From the NCBI GenBank assembly GCA_035258565.1, contig DATFXF010000331.1:1-5273 (forward strand): 5,273 nucleotides of DNA. The letters are read 5' to 3'. The notes under the pieces are model-generated. The model searched no databases and was not told where the DNA came from. It was given only the letters and a program-made list of their open reading frames with translations. Both the position numbers and the translations under genes were made by a program. Positions 1 through 5,147 of this stretch are shown piece by piece; positions within the stretch are counted from its first letter, which is position 1; every line of letters starts with the position of its first letter. The DNA is from DATFXF01 sp035258565. Lineage in GTDB: Bacteria > Acidobacteriota > Terriglobia > Acidiferrales > UBA7541.

Positions 1-1
1 G

Positions 2-382
2 GACGTGTTCCCGGCGCACCAGCAGCCGCAGATCCGTGCGCAGCTCTCCATGGTGCTCGAGGGAATTCTCTGCCAGGCCTTGTTGCCACGCGCCGACGGC
101 CGCGGGCGAGTGATGGTGATGGAGATTCTCTTTCCGAATGCAGCCATTCGAAACCTGATCCGAGAAGACAAGATCCATCAGATCTATTCCGCAATGCAGA
201 CGGGCACGGGCCAGACCGGCATGCAGACATTTAACCAGGCCCTGGCCAACACCTACTTCCAGAAGTTAATTACTTTGGAGACGGCGCTTTCGCGCACGTC
301 CATCGTGGATGAACTGCAGGATATGATCAACCGGGGAGTCGCCTCGGCCCCCGCGCGGGGAAACGCGCCCGTCCGCCGTTAG
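2..382 (+). CDS. pilT: Type IV pilus retraction ATPase PilT, C-terminal part (5' truncated by window)
   Basis: PilT is the cytoplasmic hexameric ATPase that powers pilus retraction and twitching motility by removing pilin subunits at the base. Only the last 126 residues are present, about a third of a usual PilT, reading from base 2 (DVFPAHQQ...). The conserved PilT signature AIRNLIRE is intact at bases 143-166. It is followed by the usual QIYSAMQTG and GMQTFNQAL segments and an ITLETALSRT-type C-terminal helix. Walker A, Asp box, Walker B and His box would lie upstream and cannot be checked. The reading frame is already open at base 2, so the GTG at base 5 is internal, not a start. The tail after INRG (about 15 residues, rich in Ala, Pro and Arg) looks like a disordered extension. 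AIRNLIRE argues for PilT over the extension ATPase PilB, and pilC 99 bases downstream agrees. Confidence 0.95.
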   Translation, partial: DVFPAHQQPQIRAQLSMVLEGILCQALLPRADGRGRVMVMEILFPNAAIRNLIREDKIHQIYSAMQTGTGQTGMQTFNQALANTYFQKLITLETALSRTSIVDELQDMINRGVASAPARGNAPVRR

Positions 383-465
383 CGCAGGAGCTTCGGGCCC
401 CAGAACCAGAGCCGGTACCGGGAAACACGGCACGCCAGTGAGCATCTTGGTCGGTTGGAGAGGAT

Positions 466-470
466 AGGAG
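466..470 (+). promoter_or_regulatory. Ribosome binding site deciding the pilC start
   Basis: AGGAG lies 11 bases before the ATG at 482, and a second purine run (GAAGGGA, 472-478) lies closer. The in-frame TTG at 455 would place this purine stretch inside the coding region and add nine residues not expected of PilC, so the ATG is preferred. Confidence 0.6.
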
Positions 471-481
471 CGAAGGGAACC

Positions 482-1693
482 ATGCCGGTCTATACCTATC
501 GCGGGACGAACCGCTCCGGGGTCCGCGTGAGCGGGGAACAAGTCGCCGCGAGCAAGGCCGAACTGGCCGCGCTGTTGCGTCGCCAGCAGATCAATGTCAG
601 CAAGATGTCGGAAAAAGGGAAGGAGTTCTCCCTGCCTTTTTTCCAGGGCGGCGTGGGCGCGAAGGAGCTGGCCATCTTCACCCGTCAGTTCTCCGTCATG
701 ATTGACGCGGGCCTGCCGCTGGTGCAGTGCCTGGAAATCCTCGCCAACCAGCAGGAGAACAAAGCGTTTCAGAACACTTTGACGGCCACCCGCAGCGGGG
801 TCGAGGGGGGGTCGACGCTTTCGGCGGCCATGCGCCTGCACGAAAAGGTCTTCGACCAGCTGTACGTGAACATGATCGAGGCCGGAGAGACCGGCGGTAT
901 TCTCGACACGATCCTCCAGCGCCTTTCCGCCTACATCGAGAAAAACGTCAAGCTGAAACGCGCGGTGAAATCTGCGTTGGTTTACCCGGTGGCCGTTCTC
1001 CTGGTAGCGACAGGCGTCATCGTCCTGCTGTTGTGGAAGGTGGTACCTATTTTCGCCACCCTGTTCGTGGGTTTGGGAGTGGAGCTGCCCCTGCCAACGC
1101 GCGTCGTCATTCGGCTGAGTAATTTTGTCGGCAGCATCTTTGGCCTTCTGATCCTCGTGTTCTTCATTGGCCTGGCCGTGGCGCTGCGCTTCTGGTATGC
1201 CACGCCGAAAGGCCGCATGGTCATCGATGCCTCGCTGCTGAAGCTCCCGCTGGTGGGCATGCTGCTGCGCAAGATTGCCGTGGCGCGCTTTACCCGCACG
1301 CTGGGCACGCTGATCTCAAGCGGCGTCCCCATCTTGGAAGGCCTGGACATCACCGCGCGCACCGCGGGCAACGCCGTCATCGAGAAGGCCTTGCAGCAGG
1401 TCCGCAGAGCGCTGGAAGCCGGTCGGACCCTGGCGGATCCGCTCAAGGAAACCGAAGTGTTTCCCGGTATGGTCACGCAGATGATTGGCGTGGGTGAACA
1501 GACCGGGGCCATGGACGCCATGCTCCAAAAGATTGCCGACTTCTACGAAGACGAGGTGGATGCCGCGGTCAAGGACTTGCTCGCGGCCATGGAGCCGATG
1601 ATGATCGTTTTCCTCGGCGTGGTCGTCGGCGGAATCGTGATCTCCATGTACTTGCCGCTGTTCTCTCTGATCGCCAAACTCGGGGGACACTAG
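482..1693 (+). CDS. pilC: Type IV pilus inner-membrane platform protein PilC
   Basis: PilC (GspF/T2SSF family) is the polytopic inner-membrane protein on which the pilus motor ATPases act, passing their movement to pilin assembly and disassembly. The product is 403 residues, normal for the family. It opens with MPVYTYRG, the typical PilC start, which supports ATG 482 over TTG 455. Two T2SSF repeats are visible, at about residues 65-188 and 267-390. Each carries the family motif: MIEAGETGGIL at 131-141 and MIGVGEQTGAM at 334-344. Hydrophobic membrane segments lie at about 168-190, 214-238 and 373-396, giving the usual three-helix topology with two cytoplasmic domains. The gene lies 99 bases after pilT and 132 before pilS, probably in the same transcription unit. 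There is a run of seven G at 805-811 early in the gene. The family is close to certain. Calling it PilC rather than a type II secretion GspF rests on the neighbours. Confidence 0.97.
   Translation: MPVYTYRGTNRSGVRVSGEQVAASKAELAALLRRQQINVSKMSEKGKEFSLPFFQGGVGAKELAIFTRQFSVMIDAGLPLVQCLEILANQQENKAFQNTLTATRSGVEGGSTLSAAMRLHEKVFDQLYVNMIEAGETGGILDTILQRLSAYIEKNVKLKRAVKSALVYPVAVLLVATGVIVLLLWKVVPIFATLFVGLGVELPLPTRVVIRLSNFVGSIFGLLILVFFIGLAVALRFWYATPKGRMVIDASLLKLPLVGMLLRKIAVARFTRTLGTLISSGVPILEGLDITARTAGNAVIEKALQQVRRALEAGRTLADPLKETEVFPGMVTQMIGVGEQTGAMDAMLQKIADFYEDEVDAAVKDLLAAMEPMMIVFLGVVVGGIVISMYLPLFSLIAKLGGH
805..811 (+). repeat. G7 homopolymer inside pilC
   Basis: Seven consecutive G encode part of Val-Glu-Gly-Gly-Ser. 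The run is flanked by GTCGA on the left and GTCGAC on the right. Gain or loss of one G would shift the frame before any membrane segment and inactivate PilC. It is short for a phase-variation tract. Confidence 0.9.
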
Positions 1694-1775
1694 CGAGACC
1701 GCTCGTCGACGGTGGCGGAACGCACCGGCCAGCTTTGAGCATGCTGCCCGGTGCCAATCAGTACATCCCACTCCC

Positions 1776-1805
1776 TTGACCCCCGGAATTCTCGAGTTGC
1801 AGAAT
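1776..1805 (+). promoter_or_regulatory. Possible sigma-70-type promoter for pilSR
   Basis: TTGACC (1776-1781, five of six bases match the -35 consensus) is followed after 18 bases by CAGAAT (1800-1805, four of six match -10). Transcription would begin near 1812, just before the chosen pilS ATG at 1826, leaving a very short leader. If real, it would let the regulators be made separately from pilTC. The -10 match is weak and such matches occur by chance. Confidence 0.25.
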
Positions 1806-1825
1806 GGCGCATAGGCTTGTCCAAG

Positions 1826-3427
1826 ATGGAGCGAACGCAAAACGTCCGCGCGCGGCTGGATTGGCTGGCCCGGGTCCGGTTCCTCCTCATCGCCTTCCTG
1901 CTGGCCATCGTGCTGGTGCTCAGAGACTCGAGCCAGGTGTATTTCGTGCCCCTGGTCGTGCTCTGGTCCACGCTCGCAATCTTCTATGTGATCCTGCTGC
2001 GGTGGATTCCGGACGCGCACTGGCATGGGCCGCTCGAAATCGTGTGCGACGTGGTGATGGTGACGGCGCTGGTCTATGTTTCCGGGGGTCACGAGAGCTA
2101 CTTTATTTCGCTCTATCTGCTGGCCATTATTGTGGCCAGCATTCTGTTTTCGCCCAAGGGCGCGTTTCTGATCGCTGGCCTCAGCTTTGTGCTGCTCGCG
2201 ACGCTTGTCGAGCTGACCTACCTGGAGAAAATCCCGCGGACGGCACTGGCCATGCCGAACGGACGGAGCCTCCAGCTCTGGATTCTCAGCAACCTGTTTG
2301 GTTTCCTGGCGGTCGCCTATCTCTCCGGGCTGCTGGCGCAAAGCCTGCGCCGCAAGGGTGTTGAGCTTGCAGAGAAAAGTGAGGAGCTCCAGGATCTGCA
2401 GGCCTTCAACGAAGACATCATCCATTCGATGCGCGGGGGGCTGCTGACGACGGACCTCGATGGTCGCATCCTGCTGCTGAATCGCGCCGGCCAGGAAATC
2501 ACCGGCTACCGCTTTGAAGCGGTGCGCGGCAAGTCACTCCCGCAACTGTTCCCGGAGTTTTGGCTGCCCGGCCAGTTCGACGAGCAGGGCCGCCCGGTTC
2601 CGCGCCGGGAAGTGGATTTCCACACGGGCGACGGGCAGGAGCGCTACGTGGGGATTTCCGTATCCAGGCTGCGCAGCACTGGCGAGCGGCGCATCAGCGG
2701 CTACGTATTCAACTTTCAGGATCTGACCGAGCTGCGGCGCTTGGAGCAGGAAGTGGCCACGAAAGAGCGCATGGCGGCCCTGGGGCGGCTTTCGGCGGCC
2801 ATCGCCCACGAGATTCGCCAGCCGTTGACTGCCATGGCCGGCGCGGTGAAGGAACTGGCGCGGCTGGTGCCGCTCGAGGAAGACGAGAAGCACTTGGTGA
2901 ATATTGTGAGCCGGGAATCGGAACGGCTGAACCAAATCATCAGCGACTTCCTCAGCTACTCGCACGTGAAGACCTACGAGTTCTCCGAGGAAGATGTGGC
3001 CAGCCTGCTCGACGAAACGTTGACGCTGCTCGAACGGCACCCCCAGCTCGACGGCAAATACCGCATCGAGCGCGTGTTTGCCGCGCGGCCGGTGCGCGTC
3101 CGCGTGGACTCCAACCGGATCAAGCAGGTCTTCTGGAACCTGTGCGAAAACGCGCTGCGCGCCATGCCCGCCGGCGGAACGCTCACCGTGCGCTTGGAGC
3201 CGGCGCCCTTCTGGGTCCGCATCCGGTTTCGCGATACGGGCGTTGGCCTCAACTCGAAGCAGCGCGCAAAGATCTTTGAGCCTTTGCAGTCGAATTTTGT
3301 CGGCGGTACGGGCCTGGGGCTGGCCATCGTCTATCAGATCGTGCAAGCACACAGCGGGCGCGTCAGCGTGACCTCCGCGAAGGATCGGGGCGCGGAGTTC
3401 ACCGTCGAGCTGCCGCGAGTGGCCTAG
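1826..3427 (+). CDS. pilS: Membrane sensor histidine kinase PilS with PAS domain
   Basis: PilS is the sensor kinase that controls phosphorylation of PilR; in Pseudomonas aeruginosa it monitors PilA in the inner membrane. The product is 533 residues from ATG 1826. Six hydrophobic segments (about 14-32, 39-58, 70-85, 91-108, 112-130, 151-172) form the sensor. A charged, coiled-coil-like helix (173-197) leads into a PAS domain (about 195-300, ending YVFNFQDLTEL). The dimerisation and phosphoacceptor domain has its H box at AHEIRQPL, with His328. The ATPase domain shows the N box NLCENALRAM (Asn442), G1 box DTGVGL (470-475) and G2 box GTGLGL (494-499). The F box reads IFEPLQSNF instead of the common IFEPFFTTK. 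Start choice: GTG 1751 and TTG 1817 are also in frame, but MERTQNVRARLDWLARVR looks like a natural N-terminus before the first helix. No strong ribosome binding site is seen (only ATAGG at 1811-1815), so the start is the least certain part. Confidence 0.93.
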   Translation: MERTQNVRARLDWLARVRFLLIAFLLAIVLVLRDSSQVYFVPLVVLWSTLAIFYVILLRWIPDAHWHGPLEIVCDVVMVTALVYVSGGHESYFISLYLLAIIVASILFSPKGAFLIAGLSFVLLATLVELTYLEKIPRTALAMPNGRSLQLWILSNLFGFLAVAYLSGLLAQSLRRKGVELAEKSEELQDLQAFNEDIIHSMRGGLLTTDLDGRILLLNRAGQEITGYRFEAVRGKSLPQLFPEFWLPGQFDEQGRPVPRREVDFHTGDGQERYVGISVSRLRSTGERRISGYVFNFQDLTELRRLEQEVATKERMAALGRLSAAIAHEIRQPLTAMAGAVKELARLVPLEEDEKHLVNIVSRESERLNQIISDFLSYSHVKTYEFSEEDVASLLDETLTLLERHPQLDGKYRIERVFAARPVRVRVDSNRIKQVFWNLCENALRAMPAGGTLTVRLEPAPFWVRIRFRDTGVGLNSKQRAKIFEPLQSNFVGGTGLGLAIVYQIVQAHSGRVSVTSAKDRGAEFTVELPRVA

Positions 3428-3477
3428 GGCGGGAGGCCGGTCCACGGACGCGGCTCGTGTCACCGATGGAATGAGTG

Positions 3478-3484
3478 AGGAAGG
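3478..3484 (+). promoter_or_regulatory. Ribosome binding site for pilR
   Basis: AGGAAGG sits five bases before ATG 3490. It overlaps the alternative in-frame GTG at 3475 that would add five residues, and this favours the ATG. Confidence 0.75.
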
Positions 3485-3489
3485 CAGGC

Positions 3490-4884
3490 ATGGCTCACAT
3501 CCTGGTGGTGGACGACGAAAAGTCCATCTGCGAGCTGCTGGAGATCACCTTTCGAAAAGAAGGCCACCGCGTCGAGGTGGCCACCAGCGGCGAATTCGCG
3601 AGGCGTCGCCTGGAATCCCATATTTTTGATATGGTGATCTCCGATATCCGCATGCCGGATATGAGCGGCGTAGCCCTGCTCAAGTACGCCAAGGAAATCT
3701 CCCCTTCCACGGTGTTTTTCCTGATTACCGGTGTGCCCACGGTCGAAACCGCGATCGCGGCGGTGAACTCCGGTGCGGACCGCTACGTCATCAAGGACCA
3801 TCAGCTCGTGGACCAGCTCCGCCTGGCGGTGCGGCAGGCGACAGAGAATTTGAAGTGGAAAAAGGAGGCTGGCTACCTGCGGCGCGAGTTGCGGCGCCTG
3901 ACTGGGCTCGACAGCATCATCGGGCGCAGTGCGAAGATGCGCGCCATCTTCGACCTGATTCAGACGGTCGCGCCACAATCCAGCCGCGTACTGATTACCG
4001 GAGAAAGCGGCACGGGGAAGGAGCTCGTCGCCCGCGCCATCCATGAAAATGGCTCTCGAGCGCAGGCTCCCTTCATCACCATCAACTGCGGTGCATTTCC
4101 CGAAACCTTGCTGGAGTCTGAGCTGTTCGGCTACATGAAAGGCGCCTTCACCGGGGCTCAGGAGAACCGCCAGGGTTTGTTCCAGGCCGCGGACCAGGGA
4201 ACGCTGTTTATGGACGAAATCGGCAATATGAACCTGACTATGCAGGTCAAATTGTACCGCGTGGTGCAGGAAGGGAAGGTGCGGCCCCTCGGTTCGACAG
4301 ACGAGATAGACGTGGACGTGCGGGTGATTGCGGCCACGAACAAAAATCTCGAACAGGAGATTGCCGAGGGCAGATTTCGGGAAGACCTCTATTATCGCCT
4401 GAGTGTCATCCCCATTCATTTGCCTCCCCTGCGCGAGCGCCGCGAGGATATCCCGCTGCTCGCCCGAGCGTTTCTCGAACGCTTCCGCAAAACCATGAAG
4501 AAGCCGATCGAGGGCATCGAGCCCGAAGCCATGCGGCGGCTGGAGGCTTATGACTGGCCAGGCAATGTTCGCGAGCTGGAGAATACGATCGAACGGTCCG
4601 TGGCTCTCGAGACCGGAGGAGTCATCTCCGTGGGCGTGCTTCCTGGGAAGATCAGCAGCTACGAGGGCGGCCCCGGCACGGGGAGGGCCGGCACGGATGG
4701 CGCGGTGGTCATCCCGGAGGAGGGCGTCGACTTCGAGGAACACGTCGGCGAGACCGAGCGGCGCTACTTGGTCGCTGCGCTGGAAAAGGCAGGGGGGGTA
4801 CAGAGGCGGGCCGCAGAGCTTCTCAAAATGAGTTATCATTCTTTCCGGCACTACGCAAAGAAGCACAAGATCCAGGTCCAGTAG
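3490..4884 (+). CDS. pilR: Sigma-54-dependent response regulator PilR
   Basis: PilR is the NtrC-family activator that, once phosphorylated by PilS, uses ATP hydrolysis to open sigma-54 promoters such as that of pilA. The product is 464 residues, the expected size, starting MAHILVVDDE. Receiver domain (about 1-120): acidic pocket Asp8 and Asp9, phosphoacceptor Asp52 in SDIRMP, Thr80 and Lys102. AAA+ domain (about 140-375): Walker A GESGTGKE (171-178), sigma-54 contact loop GAFTGA (218-223, fully canonical), Walker B GTLFMDEIG (Asp242, Glu243), a REDLYYRL segment (297-304) and WPGNVRELEN (356-365). A Gly-rich linker (about 393-404) joins a Fis-type HTH (about 435-461, with SYHSFRHYAKKHKI as second helix). 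Odd point: Lys102 is followed by Asp, not the usual Pro. It starts 62 bases after pilS. The 263-base gap downstream carries a sigma-54 element, fitting pilA as the direct target. Confidence 0.97.
   Translation: MAHILVVDDEKSICELLEITFRKEGHRVEVATSGEFARRRLESHIFDMVISDIRMPDMSGVALLKYAKEISPSTVFFLITGVPTVETAIAAVNSGADRYVIKDHQLVDQLRLAVRQATENLKWKKEAGYLRRELRRLTGLDSIIGRSAKMRAIFDLIQTVAPQSSRVLITGESGTGKELVARAIHENGSRAQAPFITINCGAFPETLLESELFGYMKGAFTGAQENRQGLFQAADQGTLFMDEIGNMNLTMQVKLYRVVQEGKVRPLGSTDEIDVDVRVIAATNKNLEQEIAEGRFREDLYYRLSVIPIHLPPLRERREDIPLLARAFLERFRKTMKKPIEGIEPEAMRRLEAYDWPGNVRELENTIERSVALETGGVISVGVLPGKISSYEGGPGTGRAGTDGAVVIPEEGVDFEEHVGETERRYLVAALEKAGGVQRRAAELLKMSYHSFRHYAKKHKIQVQ
4792..4798 (+). repeat. 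G7 homopolymer inside pilR, just before the HTH
   Basis: Seven consecutive G encode Gly-Gly of AGGV (residues about 434-437), immediately before the DNA-binding HTH. A one-base slip would leave receiver and AAA+ domains intact but replace the HTH. Confidence 0.9.
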
Positions 4885-4940
4885 GGAGCGAAAGTCGGGG
4901 AATTCGCAGATCACACGAGCGGAGTTAGCGGTTTTTCTCA

Positions 4941-4972
4941 CTTTTGCGGGGCCTGCGGGGGCTCCGCGAAGG
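4941..4972 (+). other. 13-bp stem-loop between pilR and pilA (possible terminator or attenuator)
   Basis: Bases 4941-4953 pair with 4960-4972 across a six-base loop TGCGGG. The stem has ten Watson-Crick pairs and three G-U pairs. It starts 56 bases after the pilR stop, where transcripts from pilR would be expected to end. No T run follows on the + strand, so it is not a classical intrinsic terminator. It may stabilise the pilR 3' end or act with Rho. Confidence 0.5.
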
Positions 4973-4981
4973 GACGGTGGA

Positions 4982-5002
4982 GCGACATATAACAAGGCGA
5001 CA
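4982..5002. promoter_or_regulatory. Direct repeat GCGACA x2, candidate PilR-binding sites
   Basis: GCGACA occurs at 4982-4987 and 4997-5002, a 15-base period, each followed by an AT-rich run (TATAAC, CTTATAAG). Read on the other strand each contains TGTC, the core reported for PilR sites in Pseudomonas aeruginosa (C/G-TGTC); the second copy fits it fully. They lie about 105-125 bases upstream of the predicted pilA start of transcription, the usual place for an NtrC-type activator. Another TGTC lies at 5041-5044. Confidence 0.4.
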
Positions 5003-5010
5003 CTTATAAG
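4982..5010 (+). promoter_or_regulatory. Possible sigma-70-type promoter upstream of pilA
   Basis: GCGACA (4982-4987, four of six bases match -35) is followed after exactly 17 bases by TATAAG (5005-5010, five of six match -10). Transcription would begin near 5017, giving a long leader for pilA. It shares bases with the GCGACA repeat, so the two readings may compete. The AT-rich patch stands out from the GC-rich surroundings. Confidence 0.3.
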
Positions 5011-5079
5011 CCCGCAGCGGGGAAGGGGGTGTGCGGAATTTGTCCGAAGAGTTAACTCCGCGGGCTGCCCCGAGCAGAT

Positions 5080-5095
5080 TGGAATCGACCATGCA
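5080..5095 (+). promoter_or_regulatory. Sigma-54 (-24/-12) promoter of pilA
   Basis: The element reads TGG-N10-GCA: GG at 5081-5082 (-24 box) and GC at 5093-5094 (-12 box), exactly ten bases apart as sigma-54 requires, with ATGCA resembling the consensus TTGCA. The middle of the -24 box is imperfect (TGGAAT for TGGCAC). Transcription should begin near 5106, giving a leader of about 42 bases. The sigma-54 activator PilR encoded directly upstream makes this the natural target. Confidence 0.8.
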
Positions 5096-5113
5096 ACGAG
5101 AAAGGGTGTTCTC

Positions 5114-5127
5114 GAGCTAAGGAGCTC
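5114..5127 (+). other. Small hairpin in the pilA leader
   Basis: GAGCT (5114-5118) pairs perfectly with AGCTC (5123-5127) over the loop AAGG. It begins about eight bases after the predicted transcript start and ends nine bases before the AGGAG ribosome binding site, leaving that site free. A 5' hairpin of this kind could protect an abundant pilin mRNA. Confidence 0.4.
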
Positions 5128-5136
5128 AAAAACAAG

Positions 5137-5141
5137 AGGAG
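5137..5141 (+). promoter_or_regulatory. Strong ribosome binding site for pilA
   Basis: AGGAG, within AGAGGAGAG, lies six bases before ATG 5148 in an A-rich, unstructured context. This is the strongest translation signal in the window and fits a highly expressed structural protein. Confidence 0.9.
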
Positions 5142-5147
5142 AGTTTA

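Larger units (their letters stand above)
4919..5061. repeat. 9-bp inverted repeat spanning the pilR-pilA gap
   Basis: GCGGAGTTA (4919-4927) is the exact reverse complement of TAACTCCGC (5053-5061). The core CTCCGC also occurs at 4962-4967, inside the hairpin arm. The right copy lies just upstream of the sigma-54 element. It may be a pair of protein-binding sites or chance in GC-rich DNA. Confidence 0.4.

Noticed and set aside
412..421. 10-bp palindrome CCGGTACCGG between pilT and pilC
   Set aside because: It has no loop to form a transcript hairpin, no T run follows, and there is no second copy. Probably chance in GC-rich DNA.
455..481. TTG 455 as the pilC start, adding nine residues
   Set aside because: The ATG at 482 gives the typical PilC N-terminus MPVYTYRG and is preceded by AGGAG; the extension would consume that ribosome binding site.
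1710..1727. Hairpin CGGTG / CACCG after the pilC stop as a terminator
   Set aside because: Only five pairs with an eight-base loop and no T run; too weak to support.
1751..1825. GTG 1751 as the pilS start, adding 25 residues
   Set aside because: The added residues show no membrane or domain character, no ribosome binding site precedes the GTG, and a possible promoter lies downstream of it. Kept as a minor alternative because the signal before ATG 1826 is also weak.
1316..2425. Long - strand open frame (369 codons) across pilC and pilS
   Set aside because: It overlaps two well-supported genes and their gap. Its composition is His/Gln/Arg-rich with no family motif.
2534..3463. Long - strand open frame (309 codons) opposite the catalytic part of pilS
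   Set aside because: The sense strand carries intact H, N, G1 and G2 boxes. The reverse frame has no recognisable domain and is explained by GC-rich third positions.
3861..3868. AAAGGAGG inside pilR, a near-perfect internal ribosome binding site that could make a receiver-less PilR
   Set aside because: No ATG, GTG or TTG lies at a suitable distance (only CTG at 3877), and the bases are explained by the Lys-Lys-Glu-Ala codons in the linker after the receiver.
3460..4995. A 511-codon open frame on the - strand covering all of pilR
   Set aside because: It lies entirely opposite a clear PilR with every catalytic motif. Its translation is rich in His, Gln and Arg with no recognisable domain, as expected of the reverse frame of a GC-rich gene.
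5091..5120. Nine-codon leader ORF (MQRERVFSS) before pilA
   Set aside because: Its ATG overlaps the -12 box and lies upstream of the predicted transcript start, so the sigma-54 transcript would not contain it. It could matter only if the weaker upstream promoter is used.
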